64,000 nucleotides of DNA from Paramarasmius palmivorus (lineage: Eukaryota; Basidiomycota; Agaricomycetes; Agaricales; Marasmiaceae), in contig JAYKXP010000018.1 in the NCBI GenBank assembly GCA_037176845.1, forward strand, positions 62,001 to 126,000. Reading direction: 5' to 3'. A program made the translations under genes and the position numbers. Below the pieces are notes generated by a model, which worked only from the letters and a program-made list of their open reading frames with translations, had not been told where the DNA came from and searched no databases. Shown here piece after piece: positions 22,797-32,801 of this stretch (position 1 is the stretch's first letter; each line of letters begins with the position of its first letter).

Positions 22797-24631
22797 CTAT
22801 GCTTTAGCGTCATATTCGACTTCGACCTTAGCAAGCCCCTCAGTAACCTCTTTCAAATCTGGAACTGGAAGTTTCTTAGTTTCTGTGCCCTCATCAACTT
22901 CGTCGAACCCCATTTCACCCCTCAAATCCTCATAAAACTCAGGCGCCAACCCCGCCTTTTCTCTGTCTTCAACATTGAATGGCCCCTTGATGTCCCCTCG
23001 CCAGCACGTTCTAACCTCCTCCCTAAAAGCCTTTACAGGATCTACGCTCCTCTTCCCATCCGATTCCTCATTCTGTTCACACGCCCAACAAAACCACCTA
23101 TGTCCTGCAGTTACGTGTGTAACCTCATCCGCATGAATGACCTCCATGACTTTGACACTTTCCACATCTCCAGCTCGTCTAAATTTGTCTATTGTCGCCG
23201 GATTCACGTCAAGTCCTCGGGCTTCGTGCACCAGGTGAATGATGGCTAATCGCGAGCGGAACGATAGTGACGTGTGTCGAGCAGAGTCCCAAAGAGAAGC
23301 ATGTGTTGGGAAGGTACCGTACGGTACACCCAGAGCAGTCAGACGAGAAACAAGAAGTGAAAAGTGTTTCGATTCGTCAAGTGCCATTTTTGTGAAATCT
23401 GAGAAAAATGCAGGTGGCAGATCCTTGTGCATGGGGCCAAACCGTGCCATGATATCCCATCTAGCCAGATATAGTCAGTACAATCATTTCGTCAGAGTAA
23501 AAATACGACCTACGCAAGGTCAATCCTGTCGCACCGAGATTAGACATGGAAGAAAGGGAACATGCCGACTTGTCACTTACGCCCATTGTTCGATATTCGC
23601 CAACGCGTGCAACATGACTGCCCTGTTTTTCCGTTTCTTCACTTTCAAAGGATCAACGATGTTTCTTGCGAACAATTCTTCCCTTGGCGGAATGTCAGGT
23701 GGTCTGGGTGCTTTGGAGGACTTGTGTCCGATCGAGTTGAGTTTTCCTGTGCGGAAAGCATGCACAGCGTGCTTGGTACGTTCAACCTTGAGCATTGGGT
23801 TTGGTGTGTTCAAGATAAGCACGGCCCATTCCATCAGCGTTTTCGGAGGATCATCTAAGGGTACGACGGGTTCTTCTGGTTGTGGGATTGGGTTGAGGAT
23901 CGAATTCGTGCCGTTTTCAGGCGTCTTGATTGGAGGTGGATCGGCAAATTCTGTAGAACCATGCCTCAATTATCATTTGCGGCCAAAAATGGAAGACTTC
24001 TACCTTCAGAAACAGGTCTAAACTCAACTAGCCTCCAGCTCGATCCTTCTGCAGGTGCTTCCATATATACGTTCTCCACGCCATCGTCATCTCTGACCTC
24101 CACAGGGTAAGTGCACGTTCTCAGCCCGGTCTCGCTTTTCCCGGTCTTCAGATCGAAATCATATCTGAATAGTGTAGGCAAGTTCAATATCATATACCAA
24201 CAGTGTAGCTACTATTCAAACGCACCTATGCCAAGGACATACTGCCACCACCGTATCTTCAAACTCTTCTATATCCGCATGTGACATATCTGCACCGAGA
24301 TGTGGGCATGTCGATTCCATAACATAAAGCTGGTGCTGGGCAGCTCGGGCCCTGGGGTCGAGCACTGGTGATCTACATTCCTCTTCTGGCTGATTGTTCT
24401 GCTTGGCTATATCGATATCGTTCTCAACCTTGTGCTTTTCATCAGAACATGGATGTGCTCCCGTCGAAAGACGAAACAGAATGAGTCCGTGGTATCTTCC
24501 TTCTTGGGACCGTAAAGTGAGCAGGAATCTCGAATGGGTGAAAAGATTATGAAGTGGTGCTATTCTGTAGGTTTGATGTGGTCAGAAGATAACTCGATGA
24601 GATAGAGATTTGCGCACAGAACTTGTTCCAT
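22797..24631 (-). CDS. Rieske [2Fe-2S] ferredoxin domain fused to DUF455 ferritin-like domain
   Basis: The start is taken at 24631: MEQVL splices over a GTGCGC donor to IAPLHNLFTHSRFLL. The first third is a Rieske domain with ligands in STCPHLGADMSHAD (C-x-H) and AVCPWHRYDFDLKTG (C-x2-H). After a Pro-rich linker comes DUF455, a ferritin-like di-iron-type fold. It has ANIEQWAIDLAWD, then LDESKHF (E-x2-H) and HADEVTHV (E-x2-H), which look like carboxylate and histidine metal ligands. A 12-nt exon encodes most of the IDLA bend. The Rieske part could pass electrons to the di-iron site, as separate ferredoxins do for di-iron monooxygenases; that is inference. The C-terminal 60 residues are acidic and Lys-rich. 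The substrate is unknown. Confidence 0.85.
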
Positions 24632-25104
24632 GGGTATAGCAGAGGTATAAAACCTGACACGAGAAGAAAATCTCAGAATCCGGGGGTTAAACTTGAGGAG
24701 AAACCTCATACGGTTCTCAGATCTTTACCAGAATCCGACCTAGAACCGGTATCGTGAGTAATGAGTATCGAGCGAGTGATGGTTGAGGAACAAGACGCGC
24801 CTGCCATCAAATTTTCGCCAGCTCAAACCGCGTCCATCATCTCCTACACTACATTGTCTTCCAATCTTACCGTCAGCGATTCCAGCTCTCAGAGGCCACC
24901 CAAGGCACAATACTCGAATGCTCACAGAGCAAAGGCATCATATCAGGTGGAAAAGGCGTCATACTTCGGCAATCTTTACTTCAGAAGGACCTTCATCAAA
25001 ATCACGAAAAGGCACCCCACACTGTAGGCTCGGTTCCAGCCGCGTTCGCAGTCCGGGGATATTTTTTGATTTACGTGAGGGGAGAAGGCAGGACTGCGAA
25101 GCGG
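24632..25104. other. Intergenic before the second inverted-repeat element
   Basis: Two overlapping open frames on the plus strand (24761-25148) have no family resemblance and no initiation context. Part of this stretch is the promoter of the Rieske-DUF455 gene. Confidence 0.4.
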
Positions 25105-25168
25105 CTGGTCCAAACCGGGGCCATTTTGGCAGGCCCCGCCAAATGTGAGTTTGGACTTAGTGAAATCA
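25105..25168 (+). repeat. Left terminal inverted repeat of the second element
   Basis: This 64-bp arm pairs with 25986-26049, differing at two positions (CCCCGCC against CCCTGCC, and AAATG against AAACG). Confidence 0.85.
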
Positions 25169-25985
25169 AGCTCATCAAAAACATCTTTCCTCCGTTCCCC
25201 CACGACGATCCCTATCCCCTGCTTTTAATCCGCTCTTCAAGTGTCCGGCGTGACTTTATTTCATGTCGCAAAGACCTAGAGATGCTATACTGCGGAAATG
25301 GCATTAAAATGGTCGAAAAATTAACGGTTTTGGTCACGATGAAGTCTCTGGTGCTGGTATTGGGTATTGAAGGTTATAGGTGCGTAACAAGCCATATAAA
25401 TCACTTGCAGTTGATGCTTACAATGCTATTCATTGTTTTAGGACTTCTTTTGGGTTTTAGGCTCCACCGGAACGCTGTCGAGCCCGATTTCTGCACCTAA
25501 CCTATTGTTCTGGACTTTTAAACTCCTACAAACCGTCACAGATACACCATGTGAAAACTTCGTCACCTCAGGACTTGACTATGGTGTCTTCGTCGTCCAA
25601 ATTACCTCTTGGAGCACTTGGATTCACTGTCCTGCTCCCAAAAGACGCGGCTACATGGCTTATGACACCCAAAATCCTCAATTGCTGCATCGTTAGGATA
25701 CCTACCAGTGTACAGGCCGTTTCTCTTGTCTACGGAGGTTGTCTTCTACCCATTAAGGTATGTCACTCGAAATTATGTGGGGAGATGACCTGGCATGACC
25801 AGATTTTCATGTTTCTAGAGCCAAGATCTTGCGTGGTACGGTACCATTCTGGTTTTCTTAGTTTTTATATGACTTTCCTGACTCGTCTCATGTTTGTCTA
25901 ACAGGTCATATTAGTTTTTTGGCTGTATTTTGGGGAGGGATGCCAGTATCTAGATTTTTGTATTTGCTTCATTGATGAAACATGC

Positions 25986-26049
25986 TGATTTCACTAAGTC
26001 CAAACTCACGTTTGGCAGGGCCTGCCAAAATGGCCCCGGTTTGGACCAG
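25986..26049 (-). repeat. Right terminal inverted repeat of the second element
   Basis: This is the reverse-complement partner of 25105-25168. Just outside it, TTCGGTCTCGTAC (about 26054) and GTACGAGACCGAA (about 26131) form a further 13-bp inverted pair. Confidence 0.85.
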
Positions 26050-26146
26050 TCCCTTCGGTCTCGTACCTTTCCCTGCCGTCATCCACCTTTTCATCATCAA
26101 AGAGTTACTCCGATAAGAAATTAAGCCCGAGTACGAGACCGAACGG

Positions 26147-26270
26147 GAATGGGCACCGTGCCCATTCACGAGTCTACCCACACTGTACCGCTCCACGTTC
26201 TCATTTCAATTTTATCTGGGATTAGGGCAGCATGAACCGTAGGGATGCGGATTTGATGCGCGTATAAAAA
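26147..26270 (+). promoter_or_regulatory. Promoter region of amino-acid permease copy 1
   Basis: A TATAAAAA box lies at 26263-26270, about 68 nt before the start codon. Upstream at 26147-26167 is a perfect 10-bp-arm palindrome (GAATGGGCAC, one base, GTGCCCATTC) that could be an operator for a dimeric factor or a remnant of the adjacent element. Confidence 0.5.
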
Positions 26271-26337
26271 GGACGATAGGTCGCCTGCGGGTTCTTTTCT
26301 TATCGCGCTCTGTTTTCAAGAGCCGTTGGACACGAAA

Positions 26338-28394
26338 ATGGCACCGTCAATCAAGAAGAAATCGTCTTCTAGTGTGCTGGGGAGCGATGATATAGAGCGG
26401 CATGACGCCTCCACCCTAGAAGATTCGAGTGAAGCTAGCGTCGGCGCTCAAATCGAGAGGGAGAAGGACCATGAGATCAAGTACCGGTCGTGTTCATGGC
26501 AGAAGTTGGGTATCGTTCACACCAGACAAGTTCCCGGCTAACATTTCCTACAGACGGCTGCTCTTTTGTTCTCCGAATACATATGTCTGGCGATACTGTC
26601 CTTCCCCTGGTGAGTAAACGGATCAATGAAGCACAGTTAATCACTAACAGCCTCATCAGGTCCTTTTCAATCCTCGGACTCGTTCCTGGAATCATTGTCA
26701 CACTTACCGTAGCTGCTACCGTCCTCTATACATCCCTCATTCTCTGGCGTTACTGTCTAAAGCACCCAGATATACGAGACGTATGTGATATTGGGAAGAA
26801 GCTCTTTGGAGGCTCAGAGTTGGCATACAACGTTACCGCCGTGTTTTTCATTCTCAACAACACTTTCATACAAGGTGCGCCGGCTAGATTCCCATTGGCG
26901 TCGATTCCTGACATTCCCCTAGCACTACACGTTCTTGTCGGTGCCCGGCTCCTTAACACGTTAACCAACTCGTCTCAGTGCACCGTTGTGTTTGCTGTTC
27001 GTCTACCACTCTACCGCTATTCCTCTTGACCATCGCTTACCAAAAAAAAAAAACAGGTCATTTCAGCTATCGTGTGCTTCGTTGTATCCCTGCCACGAAC
27101 ACTGAGTCAGCTTGCTCATCTAGGAACATTCAGCGCAGTGACGATGGGGATTGCCGTTCTGCTTGCCATAATCTTTGCTGGAATTCAAGATCACCCTTTT
27201 GGATACATTGCAGGAGATGAGCCTATCGTCACTGTCATCTCACTTCCTGGCACCACATATGTCGCTGGTGAGTGGTTCTAACTCTTTCGCACATCGTCAT
27301 ACTCAAGGGATTCTGCTTCAGGCATGTCGGCGTTCTTGAACATCTCCTACACCTTCATAGGCCAAATCACTCTCCCTTCAGTGAGTCACCTGCTTTGCGA
27401 TGGATTTACGTGCTGACGAGTCTGCCTTAAGTTCATCGCCGAGATGGAAAACCCACTAGACTTTCCCAAAGGTACGTTCACATCATACAAGCGAGGCTCT
27501 CGTTGACTAAGGCAAACCAGCGCTGTGGGCTGTTACCATCGCGGAAATGGTCGTCTTCTCGTTGTGCGGCGCTCTGGTGTACCATTGGGTCGGTATGTCC
27601 ACTAGATTCTTTACATTTCGATCAATTCTTAGGTTATTGCAGGTAATCAATACATGACATCCCCCGGCTTTGGTTCCCTTCAGGAGCCATACAAAAAGAT
27701 CGCCTTCTCATTTGCGATCCCTACAATCATTTTCTTGGGTTCGCTGTACTCGGTATATCCTGTTTCCTCTGTTCCAAGCGTACTATATCGCTCATGGGGT
27801 ATCACAGACGGTGTCCGCTCGTTTTGTCTTCTTCCGTCTCTTCAAGAACTCTCACCATCGTCATTCGAACACAGTTGTAGGCTGGAGCGCTTGGGCCGGA
27901 ATTCTGGCGGCTACCTGGGTCGTCGCCTTCATCATCGCTGAAGTCATCCCCTTCTTCTCGGACATGTTGAGCTTGATGAGTTCATTATTCGGTACGTCGC
28001 ATCTGACTATGTAACACTCAAACTCAGTGCTTATGCTGACGTTTTCATAGATGGATGGTTTGGGTAGGTTTTGGCTGAACCTTCGGATCAAATGGATTCG
28101 AACTGACTACTGTTTGCTTTCAGGTTCATTTTCTGGGCCATGGCGTATCTCGAACTTAACCCAGGGAAGAAGAGATGGGAAAATACGTCAAAGACGATAC
28201 AGACCATCATCAACTACTTCTTCATATTACTCGGGCTGTACTTCCTCGTTGCGGGAACCTATGTGCGTGTACTCATCCCCCTATGACACTAGTCGTGCTG
28301 ACCAACACTCCAGGTATCTATACAGTCTATCATAGACTCCTACCACGCCCAGGCCGTTGGTGGTGTGTTTACTTGCGCTAGTAACGCTCTGTGA
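26338..28394 (+). CDS. Neutral amino-acid permease, Mtr-like (copy 1)
   Basis: The gene has about a dozen exons. After a Ser- and acid-rich N-terminus (MAPSIKKKSSSSVLG) comes an amino-acid/auxin permease fold with about 11 helices: SEYICLAILSFPW, SFSILGLVPGIIVTLT, RYCLKHPDIRDVCDIGKKLF and NISYTFIGQITLPSFIAEME, ending GGVFTCASNAL. This fits the fungal Mtr-type proton symporters for neutral and aromatic amino acids in the plasma membrane. The first intron has no good donor: after TGGCAGAAG the sequence reads TTGGGT where copy 2 has GTGAGC. One 3' splice site (about 27057) follows a run of 12 A instead of pyrimidines. The gene may therefore be mis-spliced or decaying. Copy 2 lies inverted at 40889-42927. 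Confidence 0.8.
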
Positions 28395-29166
28395 TGTACC
28401 CTTGTACTCCTAATAGAATGTTCAGCATCCATCCATCTACCGCTGATCTGTTTACATGAAATGGCGTTCTACCCATCGGAATCAATTCCCTTCAGGGAAT
28501 ATACAGTTGCAAGGATTGGCTGTGGTCCATACGGCGACCATTGGTCGATGGAATACATGGTAAAGCTGGAGACAAACAACAATGAATGTAACTTGAAGAC
28601 GGAACTTAGAGCGTTTATTGCACATGCCGATATACAGTGGATGTAGCAGACAGAGCAAAAGGGTTGAATAGAATCAACGATCATTGCCTGTCCGAACGAG
28701 AGCCCGTCAGTTACTATACATTCACCAAAAACCTTGAGCAACGTACCTTGTAACTTTTCATCACATTCACAAGCCCAACGTGATCCTTCTCAACGACATT
28801 CAGACGGTGTTGATAAATAGAGGTGGACTAACCTGACGCGCGTACAACCGAGTAGTTTTTTTCCCACGCAGACTCTCTTCTTGGATACCACCAGTTTTCC
28901 GTTTTCACTCACATGCCATCAGTATGCCGTCTGGTTGCTCGAGCCTCATCCCGGATTTCCTAGCTGAGGTAAAAATGTAGAGCGAAGCTTCTAGACGCGT
29001 CGGAGAGACCTGACCGTCGTGCACGACGAAGACTATTTTCAGGTCGTCAACCACACTCTTTTCGAAATTCGCGACCTACATTCTCGACATTGCCAAGGGA
29101 AGCCAAGCATATTCTCTGGTACAAAAGCTCTGGAAGGCTTCGAATTTCCCGACGCATTTTTCTCCG
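28395..29166. other. Intergenic, nothing recognised
   Basis: The region holds short open frames on both strands without family resemblance. The right side must contain the promoter of the metalloprotease gene. Confidence 0.4.
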
Positions 29167-30399
29167 ATGCCGCCTCTTCATGTTTTTATTGGAGCGGTGC
29201 TCACATTCCTCACGTCAGTGTTGGCATCCACGTCCGAAAGGCCCAGGTGCGTGTTGCTATGTGTCCTGTCGGTGACGTGGTTTTTTTTTACCTGTCCGAT
29301 AGAGTATGTGGGACAGAGTTTACCCCAGTTTTACAAAAGCGGATGAACGCAGGTCGGGAGATCGGGAAACTGAATTATGACCAGAGAATGGATGGCTCTA
29401 CGACAGTCCAAGTAAGTAAGCTGTTCATGCGCTCGCATTCGCTCAAAATTTCTCATTCATTGCGTAGATCTATCTCCATATCATCTCTGCCAATGAAACG
29501 GTAGAGGGAGGTAACATCCCGTAGGTATCATTGTTTTCATCTGGGGGACACCTGTTCATTCCCTGGCAGAGACGACAAGATTGCAACACAAATCGATGTT
29601 CTGAATGCATCATTTAAACCCAGTGGCTTTAGTTTCGTATCCAAGACTCTTCGAACCGTCAATGAGACTTGGTATGTACACCTTTACAGGGCCATTTCAT
29701 AACCATCTTAAATAATAGGTATTTCAATGCTACGCAACTTTCGAAATACGAAACGGAAATGAAGGCTGCCCTGCGTCAAGGCGGGAAAGATGCACTGAAC
29801 GTTTACATCGTAGGGTGAGTTGTATATCTGATTGGTTCAAACCTGTCTCTAAGTTGCACCTTCTTTAGCCTGACCAATGAAGATATCCTCGGTTGGTCTA
29901 CTGTTCCTCTTGAATTAGACTTTAGTGTACAGAACGACGGCGTCATTGTTCATAATTCTTGCTTCATCGGGGGATCAAGTACGATATTCAACGAAGGGAA
30001 GACGCTTGTACACGAAGTGGGACATGTGCGTCTTCTCCATTTCTTCCGTACTCCACGCCTTGATTACAGTAAATCTGAAACGCAGTGGTTTGGATTGTAT
30101 CATCCATTTGATGGCGGTTGTGCCCCAGGAGATTACGACTACGTCGCAGATACGCCGGTCGAAGATTGGCCAAAAGGATTAGGTGGTGCGAGATTGGACG
30201 TGACTCTTGCCCCGATCTTCCTGGACTCGATTCTATTCGTATGTGTATCTCTTGCGTTGTGTTTCGCTATACTCATGGATCTCGAGTAGATAATTACATG
30301 GGTTATAGCAGTGATTTCTGTCGGACCGAGTTTACTCCTGGGCAGATCCAGCGAATGGTAGAGCAGGTTGCAGAATACCGCAATATCACACTGTCGTGA
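29167..30399 (+). CDS. Secreted M43 (pappalysin-type) metalloprotease with an apparent frameshift
   Basis: The start at 29167 gives a clear signal peptide ([20 protein letters not shown]). It splices to RVCGTEFTP, the usual head of fungal M43B proteases. The zinc site [13 protein letters not shown] (HExxHxxGxxH) is divided by an intron after HEVGH. Downstream, [11 protein letters not shown] is in one frame. The next conserved block (GRDSCP, then the Met-turn region [18 protein letters not shown]) is in another, with the shift between about 30176 and 30187. Without frame correction the protein stops at 30289. The family are secreted zinc endopeptidases. Either the gene is recently broken, or one base is missing from the assembly. 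Confidence 0.8.
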
Positions 30400-30487
30400 A
30401 GCGGACATAGTAGCGCTAATGTACATCATCAGTCGGAAGTTGGGATTTGTGATAAGATGGAAAGAGTCTACTAATCCCTACAGCACC

Positions 30488-32520
30488 TCAGCGTGTTAGG
30501 AGGTCTCTCACTTCCGTCTCCTCTGCGTCCTCTTCGACTTCGACTTCGGATTCATCAGATCGTGTCACCAGCGTCTCATCCGTATCCCAATCTGTCTCCT
30601 TCCACAATTCCCGCTCTAATTCGAGTTCAAAGACCCATTTGTGCTCTACCACGCGTACACGTTCGCATCCCCATCCCAATGCACCGTCCACTTGGTCAAA
30701 GATTGACCAACGCTTCTTCGCTGGCGGAGATAGCCTTCAGCACCTTTTGTGTATTAGAGCTTCGAACGACGCACCACCATGTAAAGCATATCCATTACCC
30801 TTGATAATTATCTGTTTCTCGCAAGGAACAGGGTTCGATGACACTAGGTCGTAGATGACAAGGTTTCGGACTGCGTTCTGCCCATTCAAGGTCAAAGTTA
30901 GCATTCAATGCGTCAACAGTTTGCTCAGTACGTACGGTAACCTCGCTTTGAACGAAAAAGTACGCTGCGATTACGTCTGGTTCGGGGAAAATAGAGCTTC
31001 TGGGGTGTCGCGTGTTTAGATATCGACGGGTTCTAGTCCTGAGTCCATCAGAGATCCAGTATACCTGTCTTCATGAGTGCCGCCTGTTGATTTCACGATG
31101 ACTTGAACTACGTAGGGCTCTTCGGTACCCAATTCTGCTTGAGGAGGAATGAGAAGAAGAGCTGCACGGTTCAGGGAGAGCGAGTACATGGAAGAAAAAG
31201 AGGCAAAATCTGGGCAAGCGCAGATCCTTCGAATTCTTGCTTCTTGACCACCACCTTCGCACGCTCCTTCTGGGCATCCGACGCGTCTTCCCGACTCCTA
31301 AAAACTTTACTGGGCTATCGGACTCAATAACGGACATCAGGCCATATCTAAACTTGCCTGTTTATGGTTTGGCTGGGATTTAGACGCGTCGTTGATCGTG
31401 ACGCGTCCGCGCCAATGTTCAGGCGGCGATGATGCTATCGGACTCACTGGTGCGTAATAACCTATGTGTTCTTCGGGTGCACTAACGCTACATCTGCATA
31501 AGCCAGGCACTTGAATTCAAAGAAACACTACGCATACAATCTACCCAAGTGTTCTCGTCAGGACATCAATCAACGTCATGACTCACCAATTACACTCGTG
31601 TCCCTATTCCGCCTAGTATTCTCTAGTGGCTCTCCACGCACATACTGTACAATGTGTGCTCATGTGGGAGCCCGCACCATTTCTCCACGAGGAACTCGGA
31701 GACATGAAAACTACGGAGATGAAAGACACGCCATGACCGATCATTTCTCCCTTGTGGGCAGGACTTGAGGATAGCAGTTAGCATTAGCGCTGGCACAGCC
31801 GACTTTTCCGGAAGCCCGGTCACCCAAAGGTTTGCGGACAGGGTAAGATTTTCTGTCAAGGTATACCGCGGCCGGTGCATTGAGGCGTACTAGAGCATAT
31901 CGGCCTCTTGAATCAATTCGAATTTCGAGATCGTCGCCCACTGGCGTCTTTCGGGGCCACTGCATCACACTGCTCTGCTCAGGTACGAGTAGAAAAAAAA
32001 ACTTTCGTCTCGATAACCGTTAGGGACTCGAGGAGATCAGACCCTTTCCGTGCAATGGTTGCATATGGAGTCCTGGCAATGGAGATCATACGTTGACAGC
32101 AAGAAGGCACGATATCAACGCTCGAAATGGGAACCTCGCAACCGGAAATTTGCTTTGTGGTGCCAGCAGACCATCTAGTCAATCCTTGGGATTCCATATC
32201 GACCGAGACGAGGACTTCATCGATGTCTAGACTAGTTGAGGCCCGTCGTATCTGTTTGTGATGCAGCCTGACAGATATACCAGCTGTCCAAGCAACTGAT
32301 TGGACACTGCCTCACGATCCCGCATGAAAATGGGCAGTGATACCAAGAAGATCTGAGCAAGGAACAGACGGAGATGGATATCTCAGGGTAAAGCTGATTT
32401 GAGAAGAGAAACAAGTGATGATGGTTAGATTCAACGCTTTGAGGCGAACATGCTGCTTCGAATTCTGGTTGACCTTCGCGTCCGAAAATGAAACAAGGGA
32501 TACTTAGTGACAGGGATATC
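30488..32520 (-). CDS. Uncharacterised multi-exon protein (boundaries approximate)
   Basis: Several minus-strand exons share coding character, ending at a stop at 30488-30490 with an acidic tail (EVEVEEDAEETEVRDLLTR). Readable blocks, in order, are FTLRYPSPSVPCSDLLGI, SLDIDEVLVSVDMESQGLTR, EVPISSVDIVPSCC, IRIDSRGRYALVRLNAP, YYAPVSPIASSPPEHWRG, KERAKVVVKKQEFEG, LGTEEPYVVQVIVKSTGG and PEPDVIAAYFFVQSEVTVRT. The alternation of short hydrophobic strands suggests a beta-rich protein. An arrestin-like fold crossed my mind, but I see no defining motif and do not assign it. The first exon and start codon are not resolved; they lie near 32400-32520. It is convergent with the metalloprotease, 88 nt away. 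Confidence 0.4.
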
Positions 32521-32801
32521 CAGGGTAATGGCTCGTTATTCTCAAGTGCGCAAAGTGATACAAGCTTGATGAGGCAAGGGTTCGGTCGAGATAGTATGCC
32601 GAGGAGAATCTGAATTGGTCAGTGATGATGATGGGGAGGAGGATGTGTATAATAGGGAATTTGAGCGAGGCCGACCCCTTTCGAAACCTTCTGACTCTGA
32701 TTCTCTTACCCGGCGCTTTTCTGTCCGTGAATGCTTCAGTAACAGGCAAGGCATCAGCGACCATTCAACATTCAAAGTATACATAATTTTTTTCTTTATA
32801 G

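Larger units (their letters stand above)
25105..26049. mobile_element. Second inverted-repeat DNA element, about 945 bp
   Basis: A 64-bp segment at 25105-25168, from CTGGTCCAAACCGGGGCC to GACTTAGTGAAATCA, recurs in reverse complement at 25986-26049 with two mismatches. Weaker similarity extends about 10 bp outward. The interior of about 817 bp has open frames but no transposase motif, so this is probably a non-autonomous DNA transposon. The sequence differs from the element at 7871-8907, so it belongs to another family. No convincing target duplication is visible. Confidence 0.75.

Noticed and set aside
24761..25148. Overlapping plus-strand open frames
   Set aside because: They run into the left arm of the second inverted-repeat element and show no coding character.
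25066..25901. Open frames inside the second element as a possible transposase
   Set aside because: No catalytic triad, helix-turn-helix or Cys cluster could be seen; treated as non-coding interior.
30493..32520. Arrestin-like identity for the minus-strand multi-exon gene
   Set aside because: Only a general beta-rich look; no N- or C-terminal arrestin motif is visible, so no family was assigned.
32615..32801. Acidic plus-strand frame before the transcription-factor start as an upstream coding exon
   Set aside because: No splice join to the main frame was found; it is more likely 5' UTR or promoter.
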